Below, one piece after another: positions 18,901-27,340 of a DNA stretch of 64,000 nucleotides (within the stretch, counting starts at the first letter, position 1; the number at the start of each line of letters is the position of its first letter). Both the position numbers and the translations under genes were made by a program. The notes below the pieces were generated by a model that saw only the letters and a list, made by a program, of their open reading frames with translations, was not told the origin of the DNA and searched no databases. Origin of the DNA: Streptomyces sp. NBC_00285. Its GTDB lineage: Bacteria; Actinomycetota; Actinomycetes; Streptomycetales; Streptomycetaceae. The DNA lies in assembly GCF_036174265.1 (NCBI RefSeq), contig NZ_CP108055.1, forward strand, positions 124,001-188,000, written 5' to 3'.

Positions 18901-20793
18901 CGTGCGCAGCGCTTCGGCGTGTTCGTCAAGACGGGCGGCGACGGGCTCTGCCTCGGCCACCGTGGCGATCGCCTCCGCGTCGGCGACGAGCTGCTCGATG
19001 TCGTCCTGGTGGCCGGCGAAGGCGTCCTCGCGGGCGAGGTGGCTGACGGCCCGCTTTCCGAAGGCGGCGAGGTCGGCCTCGGCATCGGCGGCAAGTTCGT
19101 CGATGCGGGCGGTGTCGGCGTACCGCATGTCCTTGAGCGTGAGCAGGTGACCCTGGGCGTGGCGCAGTTCGGTCAGGCCGGTCACCCAGGCAGCGGCACT
19201 GCGCGGGGCCTCGCCGCGCAGGCGTCGAACGACGGCGGCGACCCGCGCCGCGGCCTCGGTGAGTGCGTCCGCTGCCTGCCGGGTGAGGGCCTGAACGGTC
19301 TCGAACTCGGCCAGGACCTGCTCGGCGGTGGCCCGCACCTGCGTGAGCGGCTTGTGCAGGTCGCCGAGTCCGGGCTCGCCCAGCCAGTAGTGGGAGTCCG
19401 CCGCCCGGACGCAGGCGGCGGCCAGGGCCTCGTACACCTCGCTCGTCGGGGTGGTGTCGGTGACGGCTTGGGTGAGGGAGAGGCAGTCGGAGATGCCGCG
19501 CACGAGGTCGGCGTTGCCGATGCGGGCCAGCAGTCCGGTGCCGACGGGCTGCGCAACGGCGTGGGTGTCGGAGACGTACGGCGACTTCCACAGCTGGAGC
19601 GGGTGGACACGCTGCGGTTCGTCGCTGTCGGCACGCAGCACCATCAGGGTGCCGTCGTCGAAGAGCGCCCAGCCGTGGCAGGACAATGGGGTGGCGACCT
19701 CCTTGCGGATCACGTTGTACGGCAGCAGGAGGCTGCGGCCCTCCACGCGTGCGTGGAAGGCGAACAGGACGTCCTCGCCGTTCGGGGAGCGGACCACGCG
19801 CTCGACTTCCAGGTCGGTGGTGTCGATGCCGTCGAAGGTCTTGTGCGTACCGGTAACCAGGCAGTAGCCGGCGGGGAAGGCGATCCCCTGGTCCTCCGGC
19901 AACCGGCGACACGCTTGCCCGATGCCGTCGAGGCGGATCACCCTCCTGGAGAGGGTGTTGAACACCAGGTAGCGAAGCGTCTCCTCCTTGTACGGGCGGA
20001 TCCGCAGCAGGATCAGGGCACCCACGCGCGCGTACGCGATGTCCGCGTCGGCGAGGGACTGGAGCGGTTCGTCGACGGGTTCGCTGTAGATGCCCTCGCC
20101 GGTCTCGGTGTTGTTCTCGACCTTGACGGTGAGGGTGCCGCCGAGCGTCTCGACGTACACCTCGTCCTGGACACAGACGTGCGGGTGGCGACCAAGGACG
20201 TGGTCCTCCCGGGTCGTCTCGGTCCACTCGAAGTCGTGAGAGGGCGGGAAGACGTGGTCGCGCTCGCCGCGCGCGTCGCGGAAAGATGCCCTGCCGTCGT
20301 CCGTCAGGGCCCAGCGCAGGACCCGGATGTCACCGGCCTGCTCGCCGGTCTGGAAGACGGCGAGCAACTTCCCGTCCACGTGGCGGAGTTGGAGGAGATG
20401 GGCTTGGCGGTAATAGCGGTAGAGGGCCGTGAACTCCCGTACGAAGGCGGGGTCGTCGAGCAGACCGGGCACGGCGTCGTCGGGCAGCCGGCGCAGCTCG
20501 CGGTCGTGCAGTGCGAAGACGTCGCCCACGACCGTGTCCGGCTTCAGGCCGAGGAGGACGTTGTAGCCGAAAAGCAGCACGTCGCCGACGGAGACGATGT
20601 CGCGGGGTACGCAGTTGTGCTCGGTGCGCAGCCGCTTGGCGCCGGACAGCTCGAATCGCGTCGAGCCGAACTCCTCGGCACGCCTGTCGTTGAGCGCTTC
20701 GGCGCGGCGGGCGAGCTCGGCGGCCTGCGCGGTGAGCCGGTCGCGCAGCACCTCGTACGTGCCGGTGTCCAAACCGGTGGTCCCGGTGGTCAT
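15901..20793 (-). CDS. Giant AAA ATPase of the flotillin-linked "DNA repair ATPase" type
   Basis: About 1,630 residues. The N-terminal two thirds have no recognisable catalytic motif: the first 450 residues look beta-rich (a DUF3686-type N-terminus, from memory) and about 450-850 is alpha-helical with many Ala/Glu/Arg heptad-like runs. The AAA module is C-terminal: Walker A PPGYGKTTL near residue 1250, Walker B LLYLDDIQ near 1313, and sensor-1-like MAGNPYTESG near 1363. This resembles MoxR/dynein-like ATPases. Annotation as a DNA-repair ATPase is conventional and unsupported here. ATG 20793 has GAGAGGG just upstream. It lies 87 bp downstream of the flotillin gene on the same strand, suggesting a membrane-associated remodelling machine. 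Confidence 0.75.
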   Translation of the reverse strand: MTTGTTGLDTGTYEVLRDRLTAQAAELARRAEALNDRRAEEFGSTRFELSGAKRLRTEHNCVPRDIVSVGDVLLFGYNVLLGLKPDTVVGDVFALHDRELRRLPDDAVPGLLDDPAFVREFTALYRYYRQAHLLQLRHVDGKLLAVFQTGEQAGDIRVLRWALTDDGRASFRDARGERDHVFPPSHDFEWTETTREDHVLGRHPHVCVQDEVYVETLGGTLTVKVENNTETGEGIYSEPVDEPLQSLADADIAYARVGALILLRIRPYKEETLRYLVFNTLSRRVIRLDGIGQACRRLPEDQGIAFPAGYCLVTGTHKTFDGIDTTDLEVERVVRSPNGEDVLFAFHARVEGRSLLLPYNVIRKEVATPLSCHGWALFDDGTLMVLRADSDEPQRVHPLQLWKSPYVSDTHAVAQPVGTGLLARIGNADLVRGISDCLSLTQAVTDTTPTSEVYEALAAACVRAADSHYWLGEPGLGDLHKPLTQVRATAEQVLAEFETVQALTRQAADALTEAAARVAAVVRRLRGEAPRSAAAWVTGLTELRHAQGHLLTLKDMRYADTARIDELAADAEADLAAFGKRAVSHLAREDAFAGHQDDIEQLVADAEAIATVAEAEPVAARLDEHAEALRTVTEVVAGLDIGDATVRTSILERIAEVLGGVNRARATLDGRRRALLDREGRAEFAAEFALLGQAVIGALVAADSPEACDEQLARMLMQVENLEAQFSEFAEFDDYLGELADKRDEVHEAFSARKQTLADARARRAERLADSATRVLQTVARRAATLADTDAIVTYFTSDPMPAKVRRLVDDLRELGDQVRAEELDGHLKAARQEALRALRDRTDLYTDDGRTLRLGSHHFAVNTQAPELTLVPHGEGLAFALTGTDYRSPVTDPGFAATRPYWDRSLPSESPEVYRAEHLAARLLDEHGPAALAEADLPTLVRQAAESAYDEGYQRGVHDHDATAILAAVVRLHEGAGPLRHEPAARATAQLFWAHGTTAEERESWTRRAVSLARARDTFGLAPAIDDLRAELAEAIGTQAAAAYLFEELTSSPDGFVISAGTRTLLDKFRRTVGTSAYDDDLAVLTDPAARRQLVQAWLTSYTTTTGSEIPPGDVAEAVAAELCPDLARYESDAPLTETVEGLLGTHPRIIGRGLTVRVDEFLARTKEFRAHEVPAHRAYQRRRTALVAAERTLIRLDEYRPRVMSAFVRSRLIDEVYLPLVGDSLAKQLGTTGESKRTDTGGLLLLISPPGYGKTTLMEYVANRLGLILVKVNGPALGHAVTSLDPAEAPNATARHEVQKINFALEAGNNTLLYLDDIQHTSPELLQKFIPLCDATRRIEGVRDGEPRTYDLRGKRFAVCMAGNPYTESGSRFRVPDMLANRADVWNLGDVLTGKENAFALSFIENALTANPVLAPLAGRDRTDLDLLIRLAEGDATARADRLAHPYAPAELERILAVLRHLLAARETVLAVNAAYIASAGQSDATRTEPPFQLQGSYRNMNKIAQRIQPVMNDTELAMLIDDHYRAEAQTLTTGAEANLLKLAELRDTLTPDQAARWADVKAAYVRTQTLGGFGSDPVTRAVAALGLLADRVAAVESAINRAVDPRHLIADTAGRHAARSTPAHEEH

Positions 20794-20880
20794 GGGTCCC
20801 TCTCGGAAGTCGGAGAAACGTGGTCCGGAGTTGCCGTCCCCTGTGCGGCAGCTCCAGACCACGGGCCGGGGCAGTACAGG

Positions 20881-22914
20881 TCAGGCCCTGACGCTGCCGT
20901 TGAGAGCGGCCAGCGACGTGTCGGCAAGGCCCAGTTCGCCGGCCTTGTCGAGGAGCTGCTGGAACTGTCCGGCGTTCGCGCCGCCGTTGTTCATGAGCTT
21001 CATGAGCAGGGCGGAGACGGTCAGGTTCTGCACGTCTGCTGTGGAGACCGAGCCGAGGACGTGGCTGAGGTCGTCGGTGAAGCTGGAGGTGCCGTCCAGC
21101 CAGGGCTTCACAAGCGCCTGGGCCGTGTCGGAGTGCTGGACGAAGCCGTCGACGCTCTTGCCGAGCGCGATCGAGGACACCAGCCGGTCGAAGAAGACCG
21201 ACTCGCCGCCGACGATGTTGATGTCGGCGTTCTCCAGCCCGGTGGCGAGCACCGTGGCCTGTGCCTCGGCGACCTGCCGCTGCACGTCCAGCCCGGCAAG
21301 GCGGATGTCCTTCTCGGCCTGCAGGCGCAGCCGGTACTCCTCGTGGCCGCGGGAGGCGTCGTCGAGGGCGGACATCGCGGCGGCCTTCTCGGTGAGACCG
21401 GCGGCCTCCGCCTTGAGCTTCTCGCCGATGCCGTCGGCCTCGGCGAGCGCTTTCGCCTTGGCGCCCTGGGCCTCCGCCAGCATGCGTGCCTGCGTCGCCT
21501 CGGCCTCCGCGCGGCCGGCCTTCTCGATGACCTCGGCCTCCTTGTCGCGAACCTGGACGGCGGCCAGCCCCTCGGCGGCGCACTCCGCCTGGACGCCCTC
21601 GGCCAGCCGCAGCTTGGCCTGCGCGTCGAGGTCGGCGGTCTTCAACCGGGCGTCGGCCAGGGTGAGTTCCTCGGCGGCACGGTGCACGGCGGCCTGCTCG
21701 GCGGCCTCGGCGGCCTTGATGTCCTTGACCAGTTGCTCCTGCGCCTCGGCCTCGGCGGCGATGATCACGGTCCGGCGGCCGCGCTCGGCTTCCTCCACGG
21801 AACGCAGCGTCTTGATGGACTCCTCCTGCTCGGCGACCGTCCGGTCCACCGCGACCCGCTCGCGGATGACCTCGGCGATCTCCCGCTTCTCCGCCTCGAC
21901 CTCCTTGTCGGCGGCGATCCGGGTCAGCTGCGTCTCCCGCTCCCGTGCGATGACTTCGAGGAGGCGGTCCTTCTCGATGCGCTCGTTCTCGATCGCGATG
22001 ACCCGCTCGCGGTTCTTCGCGGCGACGGCCACCTCGCGGGCCTGATTCTCCCGCTGAATGCCGAGCTGCTCCTCGGTCCTGAGGAAGGCGCCCTGCGAGC
22101 GCAGCCGCTCCTCCTCCATCACCCGCGCCGTCTCGGCCTCCTCACGGGCCCGTACGGTGTCGATCTCCCGCTTCTGCTTGATCTCGGCGTCGGCCTGACG
22201 GCGCTCCAGCTCCAGGATGGCCTCGCGAGCATCCACGTTCTGCCGGGTGATCTCCTTCTCCTCCGTGCGCTGCGCCTCGTTGGTGCGCACGTGCTCCACG
22301 GCTGTCAGCTCGGTGATCTTGCGGATGCCCTGGGCGTCGAGGACGTTGGCCGGGTCGAGATGGGTCAGCGGCGTCTGCTCCAGGTAGTCGATCGCCGCGT
22401 CCTCCAGGTGGTAGCCGTTGAGGTCGACGCCGATGACCTCGATGATCCGGTACCGCAACTCCTCACGCTTGGTGTACAGGTCGGTGAAGTCCAGCTGCTT
22501 GCCGACGGTCTTCAGCGCCTCGGAGAACTTCGCGTGGAACAGCTCCTGCAGCGTGTCCCGATCACTCGCCCGTGCGGTGCCGACGGACTGGGCGACCTTG
22601 ATGACGTCCTCGACGGTCTTGTTGACCTTCACGAAGAACGAGATCCGGATGTCCGCGCGGATGTTGTCCTGACAGATGAGACCGTCCCGGCCAGAGCGCG
22701 TGATCTCGATCGTCTTCACCGAGATGTCCATCACCTCGGCCTTGTGCAGCACCGGCAGGACGACCTGTCCTGTGAAGGTCACGTCGACCTTGCGCAGCTT
22801 GGAGACGATCAGCACCTTGCCCTGCTCCACCTTGCGAAAGAGCTGGGAGACGACGAGTACGACAACGAGGCAGACGGCGACGAGCACGCCGATGCCCACG
22901 AGCATGGCAACCAT
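20881..22914 (-). CDS. Flotillin-family SPFH protein (YqiK-like)
   Basis: A 677-residue membrane scaffold. Residues 5-25 form one hydrophobic helix; the SPFH/PHB domain follows to about residue 200, with FRKVEQGKVLIVSKL, FTGQVVLPVLHKAEVMDISV and VIGVDLNGYHLEDAAIDYL as typical segments. Residues 200-510 are a long Glu/Ala/Arg coiled coil with many EAE repeats. The tail (about 600-677) is a small globular region. Flotillins oligomerise and organise membrane domains. It lies between the YqiJ-like membrane protein and the AAA ATPase on one strand. Confidence 0.88.
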   Translation of the reverse strand: MVAMLVGIGVLVAVCLVVVLVVSQLFRKVEQGKVLIVSKLRKVDVTFTGQVVLPVLHKAEVMDISVKTIEITRSGRDGLICQDNIRADIRISFFVKVNKTVEDVIKVAQSVGTARASDRDTLQELFHAKFSEALKTVGKQLDFTDLYTKREELRYRIIEVIGVDLNGYHLEDAAIDYLEQTPLTHLDPANVLDAQGIRKITELTAVEHVRTNEAQRTEEKEITRQNVDAREAILELERRQADAEIKQKREIDTVRAREEAETARVMEEERLRSQGAFLRTEEQLGIQRENQAREVAVAAKNRERVIAIENERIEKDRLLEVIARERETQLTRIAADKEVEAEKREIAEVIRERVAVDRTVAEQEESIKTLRSVEEAERGRRTVIIAAEAEAQEQLVKDIKAAEAAEQAAVHRAAEELTLADARLKTADLDAQAKLRLAEGVQAECAAEGLAAVQVRDKEAEVIEKAGRAEAEATQARMLAEAQGAKAKALAEADGIGEKLKAEAAGLTEKAAAMSALDDASRGHEEYRLRLQAEKDIRLAGLDVQRQVAEAQATVLATGLENADINIVGGESVFFDRLVSSIALGKSVDGFVQHSDTAQALVKPWLDGTSSFTDDLSHVLGSVSTADVQNLTVSALLMKLMNNGGANAGQFQQLLDKAGELGLADTSLAALNGSVRA

Positions 22915-22991
22915 GGCATACGTCCTTCAGGCGTAAGGGAGTTGAGCGTGAAGAAGACAGAACCGCAGACGAGGTCCGGCGGCGGAGCGGC

Positions 22992-23480
22992 TCAGGCGGC
23001 GCGGCCTCGCGAACGGAGCGCAGCGTCGCGCGACACGCCCCCGTAGGGATCCCGGCTGTCGGCATCCGACGGCTCACCGTCACCCGGGCGGGCCTCGCTC
23101 GGCACGGAAGGTACGGGTTCATCCGGGAAGAGGCGGTGCAGCGGGCGTACGATCAGGCAAGTCGCGGCCCAGGCGATAAACAGTGCCCCGACGGGTACGA
23201 CAAGGCGCAGCATCCCTGCGACCGGCCCTGGGTACGCGTACACGGCAAGCAGAACCGCTGCTCCGACGCTCAGGCACCAGGCGAGCACCGTCAGCACAGA
23301 GAAGGCGACCGTCACGGGCACCCCGCCCATGCGCCACGCCCGCAGGTCCACATCCGTGTCGAAGCTGGCGACGGCGGCTGCGCCCACGGCGGCCAGGAGC
23401 CAGAAGCAGACAACCACGACGAGGGCAGCGGTCAGCAGGATCGTGGGCAGACCCGTGGCCGCTGCCAAAAATGTCCGCAT
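22992..23480 (-). CDS. Small YqiJ-like membrane partner of the flotillin
   Basis: About 162 residues with three hydrophobic helices (about 6-35, 52-78 and 90-110) and a hydrophilic Pro/Asp/Ser-rich tail. The segment GGVPVTVAFSVLTVLAW resembles the core of YqiJ/DUF1449 proteins, the partners of YqiK-type flotillins. The C-terminal OB-fold usual in YqiJ/NfeD is not evident, so this is a shortened form. ATG 23480 follows AGGGGGGACCGGGAG; an in-frame start at 23501 is less convincing. First gene of the flotillin unit, 77 bp upstream of it. Confidence 0.6.
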   Translation of the reverse strand: MRTFLAAATGLPTILLTAALVVVVCFWLLAAVGAAAVASFDTDVDLRAWRMGGVPVTVAFSVLTVLAWCLSVGAAVLLAVYAYPGPVAGMLRLVVPVGALFIAWAATCLIVRPLHRLFPDEPVPSVPSEARPGDGEPSDADSRDPYGGVSRDAALRSRGRAA

Positions 23481-23728
23481 CTCCCGGTCCCCCCTCTCCA
23501 CCTGCGGCGCGCACCAGTCGCCTCCGACGCAACACGGCCGTTACGGCCCTCGGCGCCGGGCACCTGCCGGTGTCCGGCACCGGAACCATCCGCCGTGCTC
23601 CCCACGAGCCATGCTGCCCGATCCGATCCGGGCCGCGCATTGCCGGTTCCCGGCAGCGTTCATTAGGGTCTGCATGCCGGTGGCCGCTAAGAAACTGTCA
23701 GCGGCACGTCAACAATCCGGGGGACGAC

Positions 23729-24787
23729 GTGACGGACCGGGAACTTCCCGAGCAGTATCTGGACGGTTACGCCGAGATCCTGGCCGCGGTGTCGGCCACC
23801 GGGCGACGCCTCACCCGGGACGAGATCTCCTCCCGCCGCACCCTGGGTGAGCAGGCCGCCGAGGCCGGCCATGGGCTGCGCGCCCTCGTCAGCGCGCATC
23901 TGACCGCTGCCCGCACGGCCTGGCCCGGTTCGCCCGGCTCCGCCGACGACGCCCTTGCCGCCGTACAGCAGGTCATCGACGCCTTCGCCGAGGGCTACGA
24001 ACGCGCCCAACTCCTGGCCGTGCGCCAGGAGGAGGCCGCCCGCCGGGAGTTCATCGACGACCTCCTCTACGGCCGCAGCGACCTTGGCCGCCTCGCCGAG
24101 CGCGCCGAACGCTTCGGCCTGCGCCTCTCCCACGCGCACGCGGTCGCCGTCGCCCAAGGGCCTGCCGCCTACGACGAGGGCGCCCCGGTGCCCCGGCAGG
24201 TGGAACGGGCGCTCATCTCCCGCTTCGGCGACCGCAACGTCCTGCTCACCACCAAGGACGGTCGGCTGCTGTGCATCGCCCCCGGCCACCAGGACGAGGT
24301 CCTCGCCTACTTCGCCAAGCAGGCCCACGCCGCCACCGACGGCGGCCGGGTCGCCATCGGCCGCGCTCAGCCCGGCCCCGGAGGCGTCGTCCAGTCCTAC
24401 GAGGAGGCTCTGGGCGTCCTGGAACTCGCCGAGCGCCTAGACCTCGACGACCCCGTCCTGCGCGCCGCCGACCTGCTCGTCTACCCCGTCCTCACCCGCG
24501 ACCGCCAAGCCATGGCCGACCTCGTCGCCGACACCCTCGGCCCGCTCACCACCGCCCGCGGCGGCGCCCGACCCCTCCTGGACACCCTCACCGCCTACTT
24601 CGACTCCGGCTGCGTGGCCGCCGAAGCCGCCCGCCGCCTCACCCTCAGCGTGCGCGCCCTGACCTACCGCCTGGAACGCATCCACAAACTCACCGGCGCC
24701 AACCCCGCCGACCCCGCCCACCGCTACATGCTCCAGACCGCGGTGATCGGAGCCCGGCTTCTGGACTGGCCGGCCAAAGACGTCTGA
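23729..24787 (+). CDS. PucR/CdaR-family transcriptional regulator
   Basis: A 352-residue regulator, starting at GTG 23729 with GGGGGA 6 nt upstream. The N-terminal half (to about 130) is helical; a GGDEF-like degenerate domain occupies about 140-270. A C-terminal PucR-type helix-turn-helix (FDSGCVAAEAARRLTLSVRA, then LTYRLERIHKLTG) occupies about 290-335. The family responds to unknown ligands and often regulates neighbours. It is divergent from the flotillin unit (249 bp apart), which makes that unit its most likely target, and convergent with the TetR gene. Confidence 0.82.
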   Translation: MTDRELPEQYLDGYAEILAAVSATGRRLTRDEISSRRTLGEQAAEAGHGLRALVSAHLTAARTAWPGSPGSADDALAAVQQVIDAFAEGYERAQLLAVRQEEAARREFIDDLLYGRSDLGRLAERAERFGLRLSHAHAVAVAQGPAAYDEGAPVPRQVERALISRFGDRNVLLTTKDGRLLCIAPGHQDEVLAYFAKQAHAATDGGRVAIGRAQPGPGGVVQSYEEALGVLELAERLDLDDPVLRAADLLVYPVLTRDRQAMADLVADTLGPLTTARGGARPLLDTLTAYFDSGCVAAEAARRLTLSVRALTYRLERIHKLTGANPADPAHRYMLQTAVIGARLLDWPAKDV

Positions 24788-24909
24788 CACCGGCCGCCGC
24801 CACGACCGGTCGCCGACAGCGCGTACGACGTCCACAGCCGTCGCCCCGCCCTCGTCGCGCCCGCATCCACTCACCCGACCCCGCTGACACGGCATGCCGC
24901 ACGGCCCGG

Positions 24910-25500
24910 CTACGCGGCCCCCAGTGCGTCGAGGGCTCCGGTCACCGTCCTCGTCAGCTCCCCGGCATCGGCGCCTGCACGGGAACGTAGATTGACTCCG
25001 TAGGCGAGCAGGGCCAGCAGGTCGGCCGCGGCCCCGGGGTCGGCGCCGGGTTTGAGCTGAGCCTTGGCCTCGGCGGCGACGAGTGCCGTGCGCAGCGCCT
25101 CCCGTAGCTCCCAGTGGTGCCTGTCGAGGACGGCCCGGATGTCGGGGTCACAGTTCTCGCCGCCGGCATGGGCGTTGGAGACCATGCAGCCCCATTGGGC
25201 AAACGCGCCTGAGCAGCGGGCCTCGATCAGCGCGGCGAAGAAGTCGTGAACGGCGGGCAGGCCGCGGTCGTCTCCGGCCAGGCGGCTGAACGCCGGATGG
25301 GAGCGTTGCTCGATGTACCGCCGCAGTGCGGCACGGTACAGCTCCTGCTTGCCGCCGAAGGTGGCGTAGAGGCTGGAACGGTTCAGGCCGGTGGCCGTCA
25401 CGACGTCCTGGATCCCGGTCGCCTCCACTCCCTCGCGCCAGAACAGCCGCATCACGGCGTCCAGGGCCGTGTCGGGATCGAAGTGTTTGACGTCCGGCAT
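24910..25500 (-). CDS. TetR-family repressor
   Basis: A 196-residue repressor. The N-terminal helix-turn-helix covers about residues 10-55 (GIQDVVTATGLNRSSLYATF, then GGKQELYRAAL). The C-terminal ligand-binding region has CSGAFAQWGCMV and NAHAGGENCD, the pattern of the AcrR-like TetR_C group that senses toxic or electrophilic compounds. The three cysteines (about 97, 105, 117) could be redox-sensitive, but this is speculation. It is divergent from a peroxiredoxin-like gene with two palindromes between them, which argues for repression of both promoters. Confidence 0.88.
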   Translation of the reverse strand: MPDVKHFDPDTALDAVMRLFWREGVEATGIQDVVTATGLNRSSLYATFGGKQELYRAALRRYIEQRSHPAFSRLAGDDRGLPAVHDFFAALIEARCSGAFAQWGCMVSNAHAGGENCDPDIRAVLDRHHWELREALRTALVAAEAKAQLKPGADPGAAADLLALLAYGVNLRSRAGADAGELTRTVTGALDALGAA

Positions 25501-25515
25501 GTCTCAGTCCTCGGC

Positions 25516-25539
25516 ATCTTGAAATGAGGGTTCCAAGAT
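25516..25539. promoter_or_regulatory. TetR operator palindrome 1
   Basis: ATCTTGAAATG-AG-GGTTCCAAGAT-type dyad in the tetR-peroxiredoxin intergenic region; outer arms ATCTTG and CAAGAT are perfect. It lies 16 bp from the tetR start codon. Confidence 0.65.
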
Positions 25540-25552
25540 ACCGCCCCGCCCG

Positions 25553-25580
25553 CTATCTTGAAACGGTCGTTCCGAGATAG
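25553..25580. promoter_or_regulatory. TetR operator palindrome 2
   Basis: CTATCTTGAAACG and CGTTCCGAGATAG flank a 2-bp centre; 11 of 13 positions are symmetric. It shares the TATCTTGAA core with palindrome 1, 37 bp away, and lies 41 bp before the peroxiredoxin ATG. Confidence 0.65.
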
Positions 25581-25620
25581 CGGAAGACGACATGACCGGC
25601 GCCCCAGGAGGAACCTTCCG

Positions 25621-26268
25621 ATGACCCTCAACGCCGAGCTGCACGCCTTCTACACAGCCCGCCAGCAGCAGATCCCCGCCGACATCCGGCAGATCATGCA
25701 GCGCGCCGGCCAGGAACTCGCCAACTCAGGGCAGGCCGACCGCGCACTGGCCGTCGGCGCACAGGCCCCTCTCTTCCACCTGCCGTCCGCGGCCGGCAAC
25801 CCCGTGAGCCTGGCCGACCTGGTCAAGACCGGCCCCGTCGTCCTGACCTTCTACCGGGGCGCCTGGTGCCCTTACTGCAACATCGCCCTGCGCGCCCTAC
25901 AGCAGCACCACGACGAGATCACCGCACGCGGCGCACACCTCGTCGCGGTCTCTCCGCAAGTCCCCGACGAGTCCCTCTCCCTGGCCGAGAAGCACCAGCT
26001 CGCCTTCAGCGTCCTCAGCGACGTCGGCTCCGACACCGCCAAGCAGTACGGCCTCGCCTTCGACCTCCCCAACGACCTCGCAACCATCTACTCCAAGCTC
26101 GGCTTCGACCTCCAGCGCGTCAACGGCGGCCACCCGCGCACCCTCCCACTGCCCGCCACCTACGTCATCGACCGCGACGGCGTGATCCGCTGGGCCTTCG
26201 TCGACGCCGACTACACCAAGCGCGCCGAACCCGCCGCCGTCCTGGCCGCCCTCGATGCCATGGGCTGA
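25621..26268 (+). CDS. AhpC/TSA-family peroxiredoxin-like protein
   Basis: A 215-residue thioredoxin-fold enzyme. The active-site segment FYRGAWCPYCNIALRAL lies at about residues 76-92, so both cysteines of a CPYC motif are present. This resembles the redoxin "peroxiredoxin-like" group rather than classical AhpC. Residues 1-45 form a helical extension. It probably reduces peroxides or acts as a thiol oxidoreductase in the cytoplasm; no signal peptide is seen. ATG 25621 has a strong GGAGGAA 7 nt upstream. The gene is divergent from tetR with two operators, so it is likely induced by the TetR ligand. Confidence 0.85.
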   Translation: MTLNAELHAFYTARQQQIPADIRQIMQRAGQELANSGQADRALAVGAQAPLFHLPSAAGNPVSLADLVKTGPVVLTFYRGAWCPYCNIALRALQQHHDEITARGAHLVAVSPQVPDESLSLAEKHQLAFSVLSDVGSDTAKQYGLAFDLPNDLATIYSKLGFDLQRVNGGHPRTLPLPATYVIDRDGVIRWAFVDADYTKRAEPAAVLAALDAMG

Positions 26269-26301
26269 GTGCCGACGTGGTGCGACATGGCCGCACCACC
26301 G

Positions 26302-26871
26302 TCAGACACGGGCGAGTTCGGCAGCGCCGAACGACACGTCGAAACGGTCGCACCAGATGCTCACGCTGCGGTAGTTCGACAAATCCACGTCACGGGGCAG
26401 GGCGTAGTTCTGACTTCCCTTGTTGCCCTTCAGCTTGCCGAGGCTGACGTACTTCCCGTCGTCGAAAACATGCCATCCAGCCTTCCCCGGCTTCACCTTC
26501 GCGTCGGTCAACCAGACACGCAAGTCCGGTCCGTTGCTGGTGTCGAGGTTCTCCAGCCGGACGACATGGGAGCCGTCAGCCAGCCGTACGAGCTTCACCG
26601 CGCCCGAAGTCGCATGCTCGTGGCTGATCAGCTCACCACTGGCCAGCACCTGCGGGCCGGTGGCCGGGGAGGGCGGCGCGAGGGTCTCTTCCGAGGGCGC
26701 CGCAGCAGGAGCGGACACGTCCGCGACCCCGGGCAGGGCCTCTTGGACGGTCTCGTCCTGCCACAGCTTCCAGGGCTGAAACCAGTACAGCCCGAAGCCG
26801 ACTGCGCCAACCGCCACCACCACAACCGCGATGACCCACGGCCCGGTCAATGCCTTCCGCACGCGCCCCAT
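26302..26871 (-). CDS. Membrane-anchored DM13-domain protein
   Basis: About 189 residues. One N-terminal membrane helix (about 11-35, WVIAVVVVAVGAVGFGLYWF) is followed by an Ala/Pro-rich linker and a C-terminal DM13 domain (about 85-185) with LVRLADGSHVVRLENL, GPDLRVWL and VSIWCDRFDVSFGAA. DM13 domains are proposed extracytoplasmic electron-transfer or redox domains; the single Cys in SIWCDRF is the conserved one. ATG 26871 has GGAGG 9 nt upstream. The gene converges on the peroxiredoxin gene, giving a possible redox pairing. Confidence 0.82.
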   Translation of the reverse strand: MGRVRKALTGPWVIAVVVVAVGAVGFGLYWFQPWKLWQDETVQEALPGVADVSAPAAAPSEETLAPPSPATGPQVLASGELISHEHATSGAVKLVRLADGSHVVRLENLDTSNGPDLRVWLTDAKVKPGKAGWHVFDDGKYVSLGKLKGNKGSQNYALPRDVDLSNYRSVSIWCDRFDVSFGAAELARV

Positions 26872-27252
26872 CCCCGCTCGCCTCCTGAGATTTTCCTGTT
26901 GCGCTCCCATTCAACGGGCACGGGCGCCCGTACCCCACCCCGCAGCTGATGACGAAATACTTACGTCGCGCCGTCGCGCCGTCGCGCCGTCGGCCATGGG
27001 AGCAGGAGGCGTCCCACCTCCTTTTCGAGCGCTACTACCAGGGGCCAGCGGCGCCCGTCGCCGAGAGCCCCTTTCGAAAACAGAAAACGTCCGCGACGCT
27101 CTGGAGGGATCCTCCAAACGCCTCCACCGTCCACAGCAGGGCGAGCCCGATCGCGAGCTGCCGCGCGAGGCTTCAACAGAATGGCCGAGAGCCATACTTG
27201 CTCATGTAGGTGGCATTGCGTGGTGGCTTGAAATGAGAGAGGCAGCAATTCG
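26872..27252. other. Intergenic region with a short tandem repeat
   Basis: No supported gene. Positions 26964-26992 hold 3.6 copies of an 8-bp repeat (CGTCGCGC). The right part should contain the promoter of the interrupted terD-like gene that starts at 27253, with GAGAGG at about 27236-27241 as its ribosome-binding site. Confidence 0.5.
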
Positions 27253-27340
27253 GTGAGCAGCGACAGCCATGGGGTCTGCCGCACGATCGGGTGACATCTG
27301 AACTGGCTTGCCCTGTGGGGCGGGTGGGAAGGATGTCGCT

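Noticed and set aside
18919..23046. A 1,375-codon open frame opposite the flotillin and ATPase genes
   Set aside because: Mirror of GC-rich codon bias on the coding strand; repetitive Gly/Leu/Asp composition, no domain, and both minus-strand genes have clear families and ribosome-binding sites.
26964..26992. Short tandem repeat considered as a CRISPR-like array
   Set aside because: Units are only 8 bp and contiguous, with no spacers.
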